64,000 nucleotides of DNA from Devosia yakushimensis (lineage in GTDB: Bacteria > Pseudomonadota > Alphaproteobacteria > Rhizobiales > Devosiaceae). A program made the translations under genes and the position numbers. Shown here piece by piece: positions 52,507 to 62,689 of this stretch (its first letter is position 1; every line of letters starts with the position of its first letter). The stretch spans positions 3,484,539 to 3,548,538 of the forward strand of contig NZ_BSNG01000001.1 in NCBI RefSeq assembly GCF_030159855.1, in the 5' to 3' direction. Below the pieces are notes generated by a model. That model saw only the letters and a program-made list of their open reading frames with translations, was not told the DNA's origin and made no database searches.

Positions 52507-52875
52507 TTACGACTCGTCGACCGTCTCAGCCTTGGGACCGCGTTCCTGCACCGATTTGATGCAGTTCTTGGCGCTGGATTTGGATTTGTAGGTTTCGGAC
52601 CGCACCATGGTTTCGTTATTGGCGGCAACGAAGCGCACGAAGGTCTGGCCGTCCTTGGAGGCGGCGAGCTCGAAGCGGTAGCCCTTGCCCTCTTCGCCCT
52701 TGGTCAGATCGACAATGGCGGCGCCGGGCGCGTTCTTCTTGATCGAGTCGATGCAGTTCTGCGCGCTGGCCTTGGATTTGTAAGTTTCCGACCAGACCAT
52801 GGTTTCGCTGTTGTAGACGAATTTGGCGACGAATTCGCCGTTCTTGGCAGCAGTGATCTTGAACTTATGCGCCAT
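52507..52875 (-). CDS. YegP-like protein with two DUF1508 repeats
   Basis: A 122-residue cytoplasmic protein made of two tandem DUF1508 units. Unit 1 is FKITAAKNGEFVAKFVYNSE with SETYKSKASAQNCIDSIKKN. Unit 2 is YRFELAASKDGQTFVRFVAA with SETYKSKSSAKNCIKSVQER. Each pairs strands with one helix; the duplicated form is the standard YegP length. The function is unknown beyond fold and occasional stress association. The gene is monocistronic. Confidence 0.92.
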   Translation of the reverse strand: MAHKFKITAAKNGEFVAKFVYNSETMVWSETYKSKASAQNCIDSIKKNAPGAAIVDLTKGEEGKGYRFELAASKDGQTFVRFVAANNETMVRSETYKSKSSAKNCIKSVQERGPKAETVDES

Positions 52876-52971
52876 GACGCTTGGCTCTCCCTCAAGGAGC
52901 GACGCGACGGCGCGTCGCTTTCCATGGGTGAAGACTAGCGCAAGACGGCAGAAAAGAAAGAGCCTTACGAA

Positions 52972-53259
52972 TCAAGCCGTAGACGAGCGGTCGATATGGC
53001 CCAGATCGCGGTCGGGATCGATGCGATCGCGTACCAATTGCTTGAGCTGCTTGACGTCGGGGAAGCCGCCATCGCGCTTGCGTTCCCAGATCAATTCGCC
53101 ATCGAGCACGATTTCGAAAATGCCGCCGGTGCCGGGCACCAGGGTCACCGCACCCATTTCAAGGCTGAAGGTGGAGAGCACTTCGGAGGCCATCCAGGCC
53201 GAGCGGAGCAGCCAATTGCACTGGGTGCAATAGGTGATGGTGAGAATAGGCTTGCTCAT
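52972..53259 (-). CDS. SelT/SelW/SelH-family Rdx protein
   Basis: A 95-residue thioredoxin-like selenoprotein-W homologue in the cysteine form. It starts MSKPILTITYCTQCNWLLRS with the CxxC at residues 11 and 14, followed by TLVPGTGGIFEIVLDGELIW and GFPDVKQLKQLVRDRI. Redox activity is inferred from the family. Its start overlaps the stop of the cyclic-nucleotide-binding gene (ATGA, 53256-53259), so the two are coupled. Confidence 0.93.
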   Translation of the reverse strand: MSKPILTITYCTQCNWLLRSAWMASEVLSTFSLEMGAVTLVPGTGGIFEIVLDGELIWERKRDGGFPDVKQLKQLVRDRIDPDRDLGHIDRSSTA

Positions 53260-53720
53260 CGGGCCGCCTTGCTCCGCTTGAGATCGGCCGGTTCGACCAA
53301 GGAGGCCAGGATCTGATCGACCAGGTCGAGATCCTGCCGCTTGCCGGCGGCCTGCTGCTGCAGATCGACCAGGTAGGAGGTGGTGTAGTAGAGTCGCCGC
53401 GCCAGCATGGTGGCGATGTGGAGGGCAAATTCGGGGCGCTTGTCGAGAAAGGTCAGCGCGTCGGGAATTTCATAGGCCTCGACTGATGACAGCGCCTTGA
53501 CGCTGGCCGAATGGGGCATGTCGAGCAGCACCGCCATTTCCCCGAAGATCGAGCCGGGTTCATCGACATGGGTGACCTGGGTGCGCTCGCGGATGACCTC
53601 CACCTGCCCCTCGACCAGCACATAGAGCCGGCCCAGCCGCTCACCCTCGGGCAGCATGAGCTGGCCCGGCTTGAAGGCGGCCAGCTTGAGCCCCTGACAA
53701 TAATCCAAAATATCGGTCAT
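53256..53720 (-). CDS. Cyclic nucleotide-binding (Crp-like) domain protein without DNA-binding domain
   Basis: A 154-residue protein, essentially one cNMP-binding beta-roll: LMLPEGERLGRLYVLVEGQV, HVDEPGSIFGEMAVLLDMPH (the phosphate-binding cassette is recognisable, GEMA) and SASVKALSSVEAYEIPDALT, then a helix. No helix-turn-helix follows, so it is not a transcription factor by itself. The ATG at 53718-53720 has GGAGGGG before it; a longer frame upstream is not used. It is coupled to the Rdx-protein gene, which suggests a shared redox- or nucleotide-responsive role. Confidence 0.85.
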   Translation of the reverse strand: MTDILDYCQGLKLAAFKPGQLMLPEGERLGRLYVLVEGQVEVIRERTQVTHVDEPGSIFGEMAVLLDMPHSASVKALSSVEAYEIPDALTFLDKRPEFALHIATMLARRLYYTTSYLVDLQQQAAGKRQDLDLVDQILASLVEPADLKRSKAAR

Positions 53721-53876
53721 GCGCCCCTCCGGCCTTGCCGCAGGGTATATTGCCCAAAGTGATGACATGGTCAAAGCAAAGCCGCCCGGCAGGAACCGGA
53801 CGGCTTCGGGGGCAGGCTTGACTACGGAGCTCCCACCCCATCCCGCCCCCAAGGGGGTGGGAATGGCGAAGCGGTG

Positions 53877-54434
53877 CTAGTTCACCCAGACGACGGCGCG
53901 GCTGGTGCTTTCCACCAAAGCCGGGCGGCCATCGATATAGACATAGGAATAGCTGGACTGGGGCACCGGGGTCAGCGCCACGTCGGGCGGCACCACATAG
54001 CCCACCACCACATCGCCTTCGATGGTGACGGGATCGATCGGGTTGGCCAGGGCGTAATCGACATAGGTCTGGGTCACCAGATAGCCGGGCGATTGCACCA
54101 GGGTGCGGCTCTGCAGATCGACGATCCAGACGCGGTCATTGGCATAGAGATAGCCATAGGCCGGGTCGGCCTCGACCGGATAGATGGTGATTTCGGGCGG
54201 CACGACATAGCCGATATCGACGCCGCCATCGAGATAGATGGGCTCGACCGGGTGCGCGCCGGCATAATCGATAATGGGCGTGCCGATACCGGTGCCGATG
54301 CTGGCGCCGGCAAAGCCGCCGACAAACCCGGCCTCGACATCGGCTTCGGTGCCGATCAGCACATCCTGGGCATAGGCTGGCATGGCGACGCCAAGCGCCA
54401 GCGCGGCCATGGAGGCCAGAAGAAGCTTTTTCAT
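53877..54434 (-). CDS. DUF1236-domain secreted protein
   Basis: A 185-residue exported protein starting MKKLLLASMAALALGVAMPA (Sec signal, cleavage near AYA-Q) after AAAGGATCAG. A short glycine-rich stretch (VEAGFVGGFAGASIGTGIGT) precedes three copies of a YVVPP motif (DIGYVVPPEITIYPV, VVGYVVPPDVALTPV). Each leads into a 'Y-Y-Y-NDRVWIVDLQSRTLVQ'-like unit of the DUF1236 type common in Hyphomicrobiales. The role is unknown, probably in the periplasm or at the cell surface. Confidence 0.85.
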   Translation of the reverse strand: MKKLLLASMAALALGVAMPAYAQDVLIGTEADVEAGFVGGFAGASIGTGIGTPIIDYAGAHPVEPIYLDGGVDIGYVVPPEITIYPVEADPAYGYLYANDRVWIVDLQSRTLVQSPGYLVTQTYVDYALANPIDPVTIEGDVVVGYVVPPDVALTPVPQSSYSYVYIDGRPALVESTSRAVVWVN

Positions 54435-54624
54435 TTTGTCTGATCCTTTCAAGGGAGTGGACAAGCCACCCATTGCGGATGCGCGAGGGAACCCGCGCAA
54501 TTGCCGCCCCGTGCTGGATCAAACGGGGGGTGGAGGGCTTGGTTCCTGATGGGTGGGCGGGAAGCGGACCGGTGTGGCGGACGGGCCACAGGGGGTGTCC
54601 CCGAGGATGATTTCCACACACAGC

Positions 54625-54706
54625 GTCATTCCCGCGCAGGCGGGAATCCACTTTTCTGGACTTGCCTCGGCAGACAGAATGGATTCCCGCCTACGCGGGA
54701 ATGACG
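54625..54706. repeat. Paired palindromes, family B (MITE-like)
   Basis: GTCATTCCCGCGCAGGCGGG-AATCCA and its inverse TGGATTCCCGCCTACGCGGG-AATGAC enclose 30 bases, so the whole unit is an inverted repeat of two hairpins. A similar unit is at 63804-63880. Confidence 0.8.
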
Positions 54707-54757
54707 TTGTGGTTGGCGAAGGGAGTGCGGATGGGGGTGGCCGGGCCAGGCCGGCAA

Positions 54758-55177
54758 TCAAAGATAGGCCGTGACCCTTGGCGGCTCCATCTGCTTGTCC
54801 GCTATGCCATCCTCATAGGTGATCGGCACCAGGGCCAGCTCCTCCGGCGGGACATCGTCCAGCACAGCCAGATTGAGCGCATAGAACCAGCCGCCCATCT
54901 GGTCGAGAAAGCCCTTGGAATAGACCTGCACGCCGCAGGTCTTGCAGAAATAGTGATGGATATGGCCGGGCGGCCAGAGGGAATCGGGGGCGCGGTAATC
55001 GGAGAGATTGCCGGCCCCAGTCAGCAGGCGAATATCGTCGGTGCCGACAAAGCTCTTCCAATAGCGTGTCTTGGCGCAATAGGTGCAGTTGCAACGGCGC
55101 GATTCACTGGCCAGATCGACATCGGCCTCGAAGGTGACGGCGCCGCAATGGCAGGAAGCGCGGTGGGTTTGTTTCAT
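54758..55177 (-). CDS. GFA-family (glutathione-dependent formaldehyde-activating-like) protein
   Basis: A 139-residue Mss4-like zinc protein. Cysteine pairs are in RASCHCGAVTFEADVD, RRCNCTYCAKTRYWKSF and HHYFCKTCGVQVYSKGF, the four-strand zinc-binding pattern of the Gfa family. Most members are not true formaldehyde-activating enzymes, so the substrate is open. It is the last of a compact minus-strand group ArsR - SRPBCC - reductase - GFA, with a 12-base gap to the reductase gene. Confidence 0.92.
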   Translation of the reverse strand: MKQTHRASCHCGAVTFEADVDLASESRRCNCTYCAKTRYWKSFVGTDDIRLLTGAGNLSDYRAPDSLWPPGHIHHYFCKTCGVQVYSKGFLDQMGGWFYALNLAVLDDVPPEELALVPITYEDGIADKQMEPPRVTAYL

Positions 55178-55188
55178 GATTGCTCTCC

Positions 55189-55779
55189 TTATGCTGCGGC
55201 CGGGCTGACGCCATAGCGCAGCAGGACCGTGTCTGATCCGTCAAAAGTCCGCATTTCCAAACGCTGCAGGCCGGCGGGGCCGGCATGCTCGAAGGCGGGC
55301 ACGCCCCGGCCGAGCAGGACATTGCCCACTAGGACATGGATTTCATCGACAAGCCCGGCCGTCAGCAGGCCGTTCCACAGCACATGGCTGCCAAAGACCA
55401 GGATATCGCTGCCCTGGCCCTGCCTGAGGGCGGCGATGCGCTCATTCGCAACGGCACGGCGGACCAGTTCGGCGTCGCTCCAGCCGCCGGTCAGGGGCTG
55501 GGGCAGGCTATCGGAGACGACGAGCTTGGGCAGGGCGGTATTGAGCCGGGAGATTTCCCGCAGGGTTTCGGGCGCTTCCGGATTGTCCGCTACCCCCGGC
55601 CAGAAAGCCCGGAACATGGCAAAGGTGGTGGCGCCGAAGAGCAGGTGCCCGGCGGCTTCGAGGCGCTCCAGATTATATCGGTTAAAGACCTCGTCCATGG
55701 GCATGCCGGCAAGATCGCCGCCCTCGCCGGCACAGAAGCCGTCGAGGGAAACCAGAGTGGAAACGATCAGTTTGGCCAT
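55189..55779 (-). CDS. Dihydrofolate-reductase-family (RibD C-terminal-like) protein
   Basis: A 196-residue NADPH-dependent reductase of the RibD_C fold: KLIVSTLVSLDGFCAGEG at the start, HLLFGATTFAMFRAFWPG, PKLVVSDSLPQPLTGGW, GSDILVFGSHVLWNGLLTAG with the cofactor-binding GS, and DEIHVLVGNVLLGRG. Substrates of this stand-alone family are mostly unknown. It lies 24 bases after the SRPBCC gene. Confidence 0.92.
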   Translation of the reverse strand: MAKLIVSTLVSLDGFCAGEGGDLAGMPMDEVFNRYNLERLEAAGHLLFGATTFAMFRAFWPGVADNPEAPETLREISRLNTALPKLVVSDSLPQPLTGGWSDAELVRRAVANERIAALRQGQGSDILVFGSHVLWNGLLTAGLVDEIHVLVGNVLLGRGVPAFEHAGPAGLQRLEMRTFDGSDTVLLRYGVSPAAA

Positions 55780-55803
55780 GATGCTATCCTTGGTTGCGGC
55801 GGC

Positions 55804-56268
55804 TCAGGCGGGATTGGCGCGGGAAAAATCCACCTGCTTGTCGAGGCATTCGGTCCAGCCGCCCAGATGGCTGTCGCGCTCCTCGATTCTGGCAAAGGGG
55901 GCCTGGTGGAAGCGCTGGTGGGTGACGCCATCGGCTTCGCTCAGCGTGATGGTGATGTCGTTGCGATCGGTGAGGCCGGAGCCCTGTTCCCAGGCAAAGC
56001 TCATGACGATTTTGCGGTTTGGCACAATTTCTTTGAACGTGCCGCCGAACCAGCCATCGGGGTAATGGGGGGAGCGGATCACGCCGCGATAGGCGCCGCC
56101 GACGCGGAAATCGACGACATAGCTGGGGCAGGTGAAGTCCTTGGGGCCGAACCAGCGCTTGAGCAGTTCCGCATCGCTCCAGAGGCGGAAAACCAGGGCG
56201 GCCGGCGCGGCAAAGCTGCGGTCGATGAAAAGCTCCGTATCGGCCATGGTTTCAGTTTTTTGCGGCAT
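55804..56268 (-). CDS. SRPBCC (AHSA1-type) domain protein
   Basis: About 154 residues with the START-like AHSA1 fold: IDRSFAAPAALVFRLWSDA, LLKRWFGPKDFTCPSYVVDF, VGGAYRGVIRSPHYPDGWFG and GGWTECLDKQVDF at the end. The start ATG at 56266-56268 is preceded by AAGGACAG and overlaps the end of the ArsR-type gene, so the two are coupled. The pairing of an ArsR regulator with an SRPBCC protein is very common in this group of bacteria. Ligand unknown. Confidence 0.9.
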   Translation of the reverse strand: MPQKTETMADTELFIDRSFAAPAALVFRLWSDAELLKRWFGPKDFTCPSYVVDFRVGGAYRGVIRSPHYPDGWFGGTFKEIVPNRKIVMSFAWEQGSGLTDRNDITITLSEADGVTHQRFHQAPFARIEERDSHLGGWTECLDKQVDFSRANPA

Positions 56269-56599
56269 CGGACTGTCCTTTGGTGAGGTCCTTGATGAGG
56301 GCATCCATCTTGTCAAAGCCCTCGTCCCAGAATTTGCGGTAATGCTCGAGCCAGGTGGCAAGGTCCTTGAGGGGCGCGCCCTCGAGGCGGACCGGGCGCC
56401 ATTGGGCGGTGCGGCTGCGCGAGACCAGGCCCGCCTGTTCGAGCACCTTGAGATGGCGGGAAATGGCCGGCAGGCTGATATCGAAGGGCTCGGCCAATTC
56501 ATTGACCGTGGCTTCGCCATGCCCGAGCCGGGCGAGGATGGCCCGCCGGGTTGGATCGGCCAGGGCGGCGAGCGTGGTGCTTAGCGGATCGGTCTGCAT
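56252..56599 (-). CDS. ArsR-family helix-turn-helix regulator
   Basis: A 115-residue winged-helix repressor: ALADPTRRAILARLGHGEAT, VNELAEPFDISLPAISRHLK, VLEQAGLVSRSRTAQWRPVR. No metal-binding cysteines are visible, so this is the non-metal type usually paired with SRPBCC genes. It probably autoregulates its operon from the AT-rich promoter at 56600-56640 (TTAACGCATCCGTTAATTAA, with an AACG...CGTT inverted pattern that could be the operator). Confidence 0.92.
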   Translation of the reverse strand: MQTDPLSTTLAALADPTRRAILARLGHGEATVNELAEPFDISLPAISRHLKVLEQAGLVSRSRTAQWRPVRLEGAPLKDLATWLEHYRKFWDEGFDKMDALIKDLTKGQSDAAKN

Positions 56600-56689
56600 T
56601 TAACGCATCCGTTAATTAACATAATCGTTAAATATAACAGCTGCGGATGGGAGTCAAGGCGGGCTCTGGAAAGCGCCGGGGCCGGCGGA

Positions 56690-57154
56690 CTAAAGCTGCT
56701 TTTCGATGGCCGGAGCGAGATCGGCGGGCAGAATAGTGGGCGCGAAGCGCTCGGCCACCTTGCCGTCCTTGCCGACGAGGAATTTGGCGAAATTCCACTC
56801 GATATCGCCGGGATGCTCGGCCTTGAGCCAGGTGTAAAGCGGGCTTTCGCCTGATCCATTGACGTCGAGCTTGGCAAAAAGCGGGAAGGTCACGTCATAG
56901 GTGAGCGAGCAGAATTCGGCGATCTCCTCGGCGCTGCCGGGCTCCTGCCCCATGAACTGATTGCAGGGAAACCCCAGGATCACCAGGCCCTGATCCTTAT
57001 ACCGCCGATAAAGCGCCTCCAGCCCCTCATATTGCGGAGTCAGCCCGCATTTACTGGCGGTATTGACGATAAGCACGGGATGGCCGGCATAGGCGGCGAG
57101 GGGCTGAGGGGTGTTGTCGAGCAGGGGCAGGGTGAAGTCGGCGAGCTGGGTCAT
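56690..57154 (-). CDS. Glutathione peroxidase-family protein
   Basis: A 154-residue cysteine-type peroxidase: LIVNTASKCGLTPQYEGLEA with the peroxidatic cysteine in place of selenocysteine, VILGFPCNQFMGQEPGSAEE with the conserved FPCNQF, and IEWNFAKFLVGKDGKVAERF with the catalytic Trp-Asn. It reduces peroxides in the cytoplasm using thioredoxin or glutathione; the cysteine forms usually prefer thioredoxin. The gene is single. Confidence 0.95.
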   Translation of the reverse strand: MTQLADFTLPLLDNTPQPLAAYAGHPVLIVNTASKCGLTPQYEGLEALYRRYKDQGLVILGFPCNQFMGQEPGSAEEIAEFCSLTYDVTFPLFAKLDVNGSGESPLYTWLKAEHPGDIEWNFAKFLVGKDGKVAERFAPTILPADLAPAIEKQL

Positions 57155-57539
57155 CGAAGCATCCGGAACGAGTCGCTGTCAGCATAGCGGTTCACGCGCG
57201 GCGCGAGAAGGCGCGCCAAGGCGCCCGCCGGCACGGGCCTCCGGGGAAAAATTTGGACGAGCGGGCCCCGAGGCGGTCTCGCCTCTGGTAATTTTGAAAA
57301 GTGAGACGAAAGCCGCCTCGGGGCGCCGGGACTTTATCGGACGGCGCGATGGTAACCCCAGCGGATTGCCGTAGCGCCCCGCCCGAAAGTCACCTCCGCT
57401 CGACCCAAAAGGCGGCGCGACCCGCCCTTCCCCGGCTGGCCTTCGGACACCGGTCGCTGCAGCGCCGCCCGTATCCCGAAAGCTGGGCAGCATTTTAGGC
57501 CGGGTTGCGGACCAGGGCATAAGCGGGATAATTTTTGCC
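57155..57539. other. 385-base non-coding region with a long inverted repeat
   Basis: GCCCCGAGGCGG (57265-57276) and CCGCCTCGGGGC (57313-57324) are perfect inverse complements, with an inner GTCTC/GAGAC pair (57276-57280, 57303-57307) and an AT-rich loop. Open frames across it on both strands are compositionally odd and I treat them as spurious. It may be a structured RNA, a repeat element, or a terminator region. Confidence 0.5.
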
Positions 57540-58118
57540 TTATCGGTTACGGAATTGCTCCATGCGCTTGGCGAGCTTGTCGCGCAGATCGAGCATTCTG
57601 GCCTTATAGGCGGCATAATCGGGATCGGCATGCGGCGCCGGGGCCGCACTCAATTTCGGCCGCAGCCGCTGCACCGGCAGGGGCGCGTCGCCCTCCACTT
57701 TCCAGACAAAGGCATTGAGCGCGCCGCGCCACTCTGCATTGGCCGCCTCCCAGGCATCAAGCCCGGCCAGCGTCTGGCCGAGCTGAGTGAGCAGGCCGCC
57801 ATGATCGGGCGCCGCCATCAGCAGCACTTCGCCCCGACCCAAAAAGACCTGCGCATTGCGCAACAGCGCCTCGGCCACGCTGATCGTCTGCGCCGAAACC
57901 GGCGCCTGTGGGCGCCTAGCCGCCACGGCGGCAATCTGGGCGTGCAGCGCAGTCAGCCGCAACCAAAGCGCTTCATGGCGCGCAGCCAAGGCATGGGTGA
58001 CACGGGGCGGGGTTCTGGACCGGGACAAGTGGGGACTCCTGATGCGGCGGGATGCCGGACAGGAGAGGGTAAGGCGGGGTGGAGGGGCGGGGATTAGTTT
58101 GGAAGTCTTAGGTGGCAA
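57540..58118 (-). CDS. Hypothetical helical protein
   Basis: Up to 192 residues; the first 40 are proline/arginine-rich and probably not translated, so the true start is uncertain (perhaps near residue 31). The body is helical: LWLRLTALHAQIAAVAARRP, LLRNAQVFLGRGEVLLMAAP, LTQLGQTLAGLDAWEAANAE and YKARMLDLRDKLAKRMEQFR. No membrane segment or known motif. It lies 5 bases beyond the end of the HD/Hsp90-like gene on the same strand but its composition is more like the core genome. Confidence 0.6.
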   Translation of the reverse strand: MPPKTSKLIPAPPPRLTLSCPASRRIRSPHLSRSRTPPRVTHALAARHEALWLRLTALHAQIAAVAARRPQAPVSAQTISVAEALLRNAQVFLGRGEVLLMAAPDHGGLLTQLGQTLAGLDAWEAANAEWRGALNAFVWKVEGDAPLPVQRLRPKLSAAPAPHADPDYAAYKARMLDLRDKLAKRMEQFRNR

Positions 58119-58123
58119 CCTAT

Positions 58124-60673
58124 TCAGCCAGCCTTTTGAAATATGTAAACCGACCTGATTATGTCCGTGTAGTTCACATGGCCAACGACTTCGTGGTCGT
58201 CCGTTTCTTCAACATCTTTCCAGGTTCGGTCAATAATAGCCCTGACCATGGCAAAAAGATGCGACGGGCGTGAGCGGTACCGACCAACCTTGCCAGTGAT
58301 GCTTCCACTCAGGGTGGGGACTAAAAAAATGGACTCTAGAGGTTCGAACGCGTCGAACGAACTCTCCGGAACAGAATCGTCCTCATCGTATTCCACGTCG
58401 CCGACATGTATCAGTATCTCCTTTTCAGTCAGAATGGCGGCGGCAAAATCCTTCATATTGTACCACACTCCACCTCTGCTTATTATCGGCAGTGACCTTA
58501 TGTCAGCGCCACATTCTAAGATGATTTCTGCGCTTAGCGCCTTCCTTCCGCTGTCGAATTCGAGCTTCGAAAGCGCAGTGCTTTGTTCGCCGGCCCAAGG
58601 CTTTAGTATGTCCAGCGAGACAATGGCCCTGCCGCTATCACGTGCGGCCGTCTGGACCTCACCCCTAATGATGCCCAGCAAGTGGGGGACAGCCTGAATT
58701 CGGAAGCCACCTGCCGTCAGAACTCCCCCGCGATCTGAGCTCCCGTAGGACGGCCAAAGTGCTGCTCGTCCAACCAAGTCACCACCTACGTCGCTGATAG
58801 GGCAGGTGAGTGTGTTGACGACGTCGGGTCGCAATGATGCGATTGATCTCCTGGTTCTCTTAGCAAGCGCCATTGCCGATATTGTGAGCCAGTCACCCGC
58901 TGTCACCACAGCTGTTGCTCCAGCGTCTGTTACGACACAAAGCGTAACTTCCGACGCGGGCACAAGGTATTCGACTAGCTCCTCCAATGAAGAAAAATTG
59001 ACATCGTATCGTCCCAACGTTGAGAACATGTTGGAATCGTCCACGCGGTCCGTGATGAATTCAAATTTGCCGTCCGAATTCGGATTTCCCTTAAGCTTGA
59101 TTTCAACAATTGTGCCGCCAAGCTTAGGCGCCTCGCTAGAGGTTGCGGGCGAAAGTATTGGCCGCGACGCGAGACCATTTCCAAAGGTTAGTTTCAAAGC
59201 GTTGCTACTCGCGTCGTCGTGGCGCCGCGAAATGACATTCACGACGTCACCAAGCATGAATACCGAAAAAAAACCTATGCCAAAACGACCAATAGGCTTG
59301 ATGCCCGTCGCCGCAAGTCCAGGAAATTCCTCAACCATTGCGCTGGACATCCAAAATGACGTTCCGAAATCAATGAGGGATGTCGTTAGGACTCGCTCTG
59401 ACATGCCGACGCCATCATCTTCTACGCGTAGCCAGTACCCATCGGATTTCTCAGTGATGCTGACATTCACGCATCCCCAATTTGGCATCTGCATGAGACG
59501 TCGACGTGCGTCGATTGCGTCGACTGCATTTTGAAGTAGTTCGCGTAGCGGCGCCCACCAATCGTTGCCATACAGTCGATTGCCGCCGAACGTAGCGACG
59601 ACGCGGGGCACATCTGAAACATGCAGCCGAGTATCTACAGGCTTCCAGCCGGAAACAGGTATGTCTGCCGCCAATTCAGAAGCGCGGGACACGGACCTAA
59701 TGCGACGGGCCCTGAGTCCCGGCCGTTCGGCTTCTCTAAGCATAAGGTCCGTGTCATGAAGTTCCCTGTCCGCAAGCAGAAAAGCGTCATAACCCAGCCA
59801 CCAGCTCTCGGCCTCTTGGACAGGACATGGTTCCCCGGCCGAGAAATGAAGGGCGTCGCCCTGTAACCTTGGAAAGCTCAGGCGCCCCTGGAACTGCCAA
59901 TGCAGCTTTGAGAGTCCTTCTGGGCGGTCGAGTGACCTTACAAAAGGGGGCGCTCGACGCCTGTCTAGATGTGTAGCGTCGGCTACTCGCAGCAGCGCAG
60001 CCAACTTTAGGATATCGACATCATTTCCCGTCGTTGGCGGCATTGCTCCAAGGTGTTTGTTCAACTCCTGTCCAACGCGAGAAATTGACCACCAGTGACT
60101 GTGGGCGATGACCCCAATAGTAGGACCGTAGAAGCGGCGTAGGTCATTCTCTTCTATTAGATATTCATGCTGAGCCGGGGCGCTATCATAACCACTTGGA
60201 GTGTCCCACCCCGAAGTTGCCAGGGTCTGCGCCGTGCGCGCATGCAAGTTGCGTAGAACGTCCACTAATATCTGACTCTCGTCGGCGGAGACCGACTTCG
60301 CTGCCCTCAGCGCGGCCAAATCCTTCCATTCAGGAAGCGCTCGCACCTCTGCGATGCCCCCTGGGTATGCCGCTAGCGTCATGGCCGCGTCGTGGAGCAA
60401 CACCGCTCCGCCAAACACAAACGCCTCTGGGGGATTTAGCGTTAGGCTCTCGTCAGCAACAAGACTAGCCGTTTCCCAAAGTGCATCGAGATGCGTGATA
60501 TCATGAACCGTATACCCTGGCATGTCCCGCAAAATGCGTGCGACGAGCGGTATAGCCCTATCTCGCATCGCATCTAGTCGCCCACGAAAGTACTCCTGCT
60601 CTTCCGAAGACGCATCTGTCCTCGGGAGAAGAAAGGCATCGCGGTACAGGCGGCTGGATTTGTAGTCGGGCAT
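58124..60673 (-). CDS. HD-domain / Hsp90-like GHKL ATPase, putative stand-alone conflict protein
   Basis: About 849 residues. The N-terminal 300 residues hold an HD-type phosphohydrolase-like domain (PGYTVHDITHLDALWETASL; FGGAVLLHDAAMTLAAYPGG; later HSHWWSISRVGQ). Residues about 355-560 form an Hsp90-type ATP site: PLRELLQNAVDAIDARRRL, YWLRVEDDGVGMSERVLTTS, PIGRFGIGFFSVFMLGD and LGGTIVEIKLKGN. The remainder is a beta-rich region ending in an acidic stretch (VEYDEDDSVPESSFDAFEPL). ATG at 60671-60673 with GGGGAACAGA is preferred to an in-frame TTG. The HD-plus-Hsp90-like combination is known from predicted bacterial conflict systems. Codon and base use look less GC-rich than the neighbours, suggesting transfer. 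Confidence 0.78.
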   Translation of the reverse strand: MPDYKSSRLYRDAFLLPRTDASSEEQEYFRGRLDAMRDRAIPLVARILRDMPGYTVHDITHLDALWETASLVADESLTLNPPEAFVFGGAVLLHDAAMTLAAYPGGIAEVRALPEWKDLAALRAAKSVSADESQILVDVLRNLHARTAQTLATSGWDTPSGYDSAPAQHEYLIEENDLRRFYGPTIGVIAHSHWWSISRVGQELNKHLGAMPPTTGNDVDILKLAALLRVADATHLDRRRAPPFVRSLDRPEGLSKLHWQFQGRLSFPRLQGDALHFSAGEPCPVQEAESWWLGYDAFLLADRELHDTDLMLREAERPGLRARRIRSVSRASELAADIPVSGWKPVDTRLHVSDVPRVVATFGGNRLYGNDWWAPLRELLQNAVDAIDARRRLMQMPNWGCVNVSITEKSDGYWLRVEDDGVGMSERVLTTSLIDFGTSFWMSSAMVEEFPGLAATGIKPIGRFGIGFFSVFMLGDVVNVISRRHDDASSNALKLTFGNGLASRPILSPATSSEAPKLGGTIVEIKLKGNPNSDGKFEFITDRVDDSNMFSTLGRYDVNFSSLEELVEYLVPASEVTLCVVTDAGATAVVTAGDWLTISAMALAKRTRRSIASLRPDVVNTLTCPISDVGGDLVGRAALWPSYGSSDRGGVLTAGGFRIQAVPHLLGIIRGEVQTAARDSGRAIVSLDILKPWAGEQSTALSKLEFDSGRKALSAEIILECGADIRSLPIISRGGVWYNMKDFAAAILTEKEILIHVGDVEYDEDDSVPESSFDAFEPLESIFLVPTLSGSITGKVGRYRSRPSHLFAMVRAIIDRTWKDVEETDDHEVVGHVNYTDIIRSVYIFQKAG

Positions 60674-60784
60674 TCTGTTCCCCAAGACAGAATTTTGATT
60701 GTCCGCATTGAATCATGGTAACTACTAGGGAGCAACTGCGCCGCTTTGACTGGGCCCAGCTGCCTGCGGCAGCGACCCCGGCGA

Positions 60785-62590
<1,806 letters not shown>

Positions 62591-62689
62591 GGGCCGCTGA
62601 TAGCAGATGCCGCATGGGCCGCAAAGATGGTTTAGCAGCGGTTAACTGGGGCTTTTGCAACGGCTGGCGGCCCGGCGCGTTGGGAAGCC

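Noticed and set aside
57179..57649. 156-codon minus-strand frame between the peroxidase and the hypothetical gene
   Set aside because: Composition is Arg/Pro/Ser-rich, it spans the inverted repeat and overlaps the end of the 57540 gene; such frames arise in GC-rich non-coding DNA.
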